This document shows, one piece after another, positions 5,930-6,596 of a stretch of 6,596 bases of DNA; the first letter of the stretch is position 1, and each line of letters opens with the position of its first letter. The stretch is taken from contig JAKAMP010000166.1 of assembly GCA_021812865.1 (NCBI GenBank), positions 1 through 6,596 on the forward strand, in the 5' to 3' direction. The notes under the pieces were generated by a model, which searched no databases, was not told the origin of the DNA, and saw nothing but the letters and a program-made list of their open reading frames with translations. The DNA is from Bacteroidota bacterium (lineage in GTDB: Bacteria; Bacteroidota; Bacteroidia; Bacteroidales; JAAYUG01). Both the position numbers and the translations under genes were made by a program.

Positions 5930-6596
5930 CTATTTACAGGCGCCAGGAGCACAACTGGTACCACATCCACCAGCTGGAGCCTTTTTTGCAGAGGCTATTA
6001 AACTATTCACATCGGTGATTCCGGTAAAGGCCCCGGTAACCTGGCCTGCAGTATTAATAGTGTAGGTCACTGGTTCTTTTGAATTCAGATCACATTTCAA
6101 ACCCTGTAATAATTTTGTTTCTTTCTTATCTCCCAAATCAACTTTTACAACTACACTCTTGTTTGACATCTTATTACATGCGATAGCACAGTTATCCATA
6201 ATGCTTTTCTTCGATGTCATGCTTTCTTTATAAGCTACTAAAAGTACAGACTTCCCTCCTGCGAGTGCATCGATGATTTCAGTTGTTTTCGGAGACGGAA
6301 TTAAATCTACCAATTTTTGGGAAGTAGCATCCTTTAAAATATATCCTCCGGCTGGATTCCCATTCTTATCGAGGACGAGGATTAATGGCAATGGGGCACC
6401 CGACAGCCGGAATTTTGTAACCAACGAGGAATTTGCAGCATCTGTGGTTTTCATTTTTATAACAGCAGTGGTTGTAGTAAGGTTTTTCCGTGCGTCATTG
6501 GCAATAGCAAATGCTTTGTCGGCATCAACGCCAGGATTGTTATAAGCAACAAGAAATACAGCTTTCCCAGCCTTATTGGCACTGGCGAGTTCGGAA
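5930..6596 (-). CDS. Tandem thioredoxin-like protein with Cys-rich tail (5' end outside window)
   Basis: The frame is open to the right window edge, giving 221 visible C-terminal residues; the first internal ATG (6454) falls in mid-domain and is not a credible start, because coding sequence of the same character continues upstream of it. Two diverged copies of a thioredoxin-like fold are visible about 104 residues apart: GKAVFLVAY (10-18) matches GKSVLLVAY (114-122), and the Pro-containing strand LPLILVLDKNGN (69-80) matches EPVTYTINTAGQ (174-185). Neither copy shows the catalytic CxxC after its first strand; copy two has CAIAC (C136, C140) on the following helix and C168. The protein ends GGCGTSCAPGACK (C211, C215, C220), a metal-binding-like tail. 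A signal peptide or lipobox may lie off-window. It precedes the ABC permease by 30 bases and is probably its operon partner. A metal-binding or thiol-relay role is inference. Confidence 0.8.
   Translation of the reverse strand, partial: SELASANKAGKAVFLVAYNNPGVDADKAFAIANDARKNLTTTTAVIKMKTTDAANSSLVTKFRLSGAPLPLILVLDKNGNPAGGYILKDATSQKLVDLIPSPKTTEIIDALAGGKSVLLVAYKESMTSKKSIMDNCAIACNKMSNKSVVVKVDLGDKKETKLLQGLKCDLNSKEPVTYTINTAGQVTGAFTGITDVNSLIASAKKAPAGGCGTSCAPGACK

Noticed and set aside
6452..6454. ATG at 6454 as the start of the thioredoxin-like gene
   Set aside because: The frame continues upstream with the matching first strand of repeat one (GKAVFLVAY), so the true start is outside the window.

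Overview
The window is one unbroken minus-strand gene cluster, read from right to left, built around arsenic detoxification. Recognised arsenic genes are an ArsR-family repressor, a fused arsenate reductase-arsenite methyltransferase (ArsC-ArsM) and an Acr3 arsenite efflux permease that is cut by the left window edge. The plus strand appears to hold no gene of its own. The host is probably a member of the Bacteroidota: most starts lack a Shine-Dalgarno sequence and follow A/T-rich leaders, the arsenate reductase is the thioredoxin-coupled type, and a secreted DUF1573 protein sits inside the ars cluster. This placement is inference, not a measured result.

In transcription order the layout is: (1) 6596-5930, a partial gene for a tandem thioredoxin-like protein with a Cys-rich tail, whose start lies outside the window; (2) 5899-4679, a MacB/FtsX-type ABC permease; (3) 4676-3966, its ATPase; (4) 3961-3626, arsR; (5) 3615-3217, an exported DUF1573 protein; (6) 3216-1984, the ArsC-ArsM fusion; (7) 1968-1669, a small Cys-rich single-span membrane protein; (8) 1661-960, a six-span CcdA/DsbD-like membrane protein with CxC and CxxCC motifs; (9) 925-1, acr3. 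Gaps between genes are 0 to 34 bases, so all nine genes could share a transcript. A weak candidate operator or promoter lies just upstream of arsR, inside the end of the ATPase gene.

The core chemistry is readable: arsenate enters, the ArsC half reduces it to arsenite, and the product is either exported by Acr3 or methylated by the ArsM half. Less expected is how many companions carry paired or clustered cysteines: the ABC permease (CC in its large external domain), the CcdA-like protein, the small membrane protein, the Trx-like protein tail and DUF1573 (CGC). My inference is that this is an extended, envelope-spanning thiol system for handling arsenite, methylated arsenicals or another thiophilic metal(loid). 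The roles of five of the nine genes are not established from the sequence.
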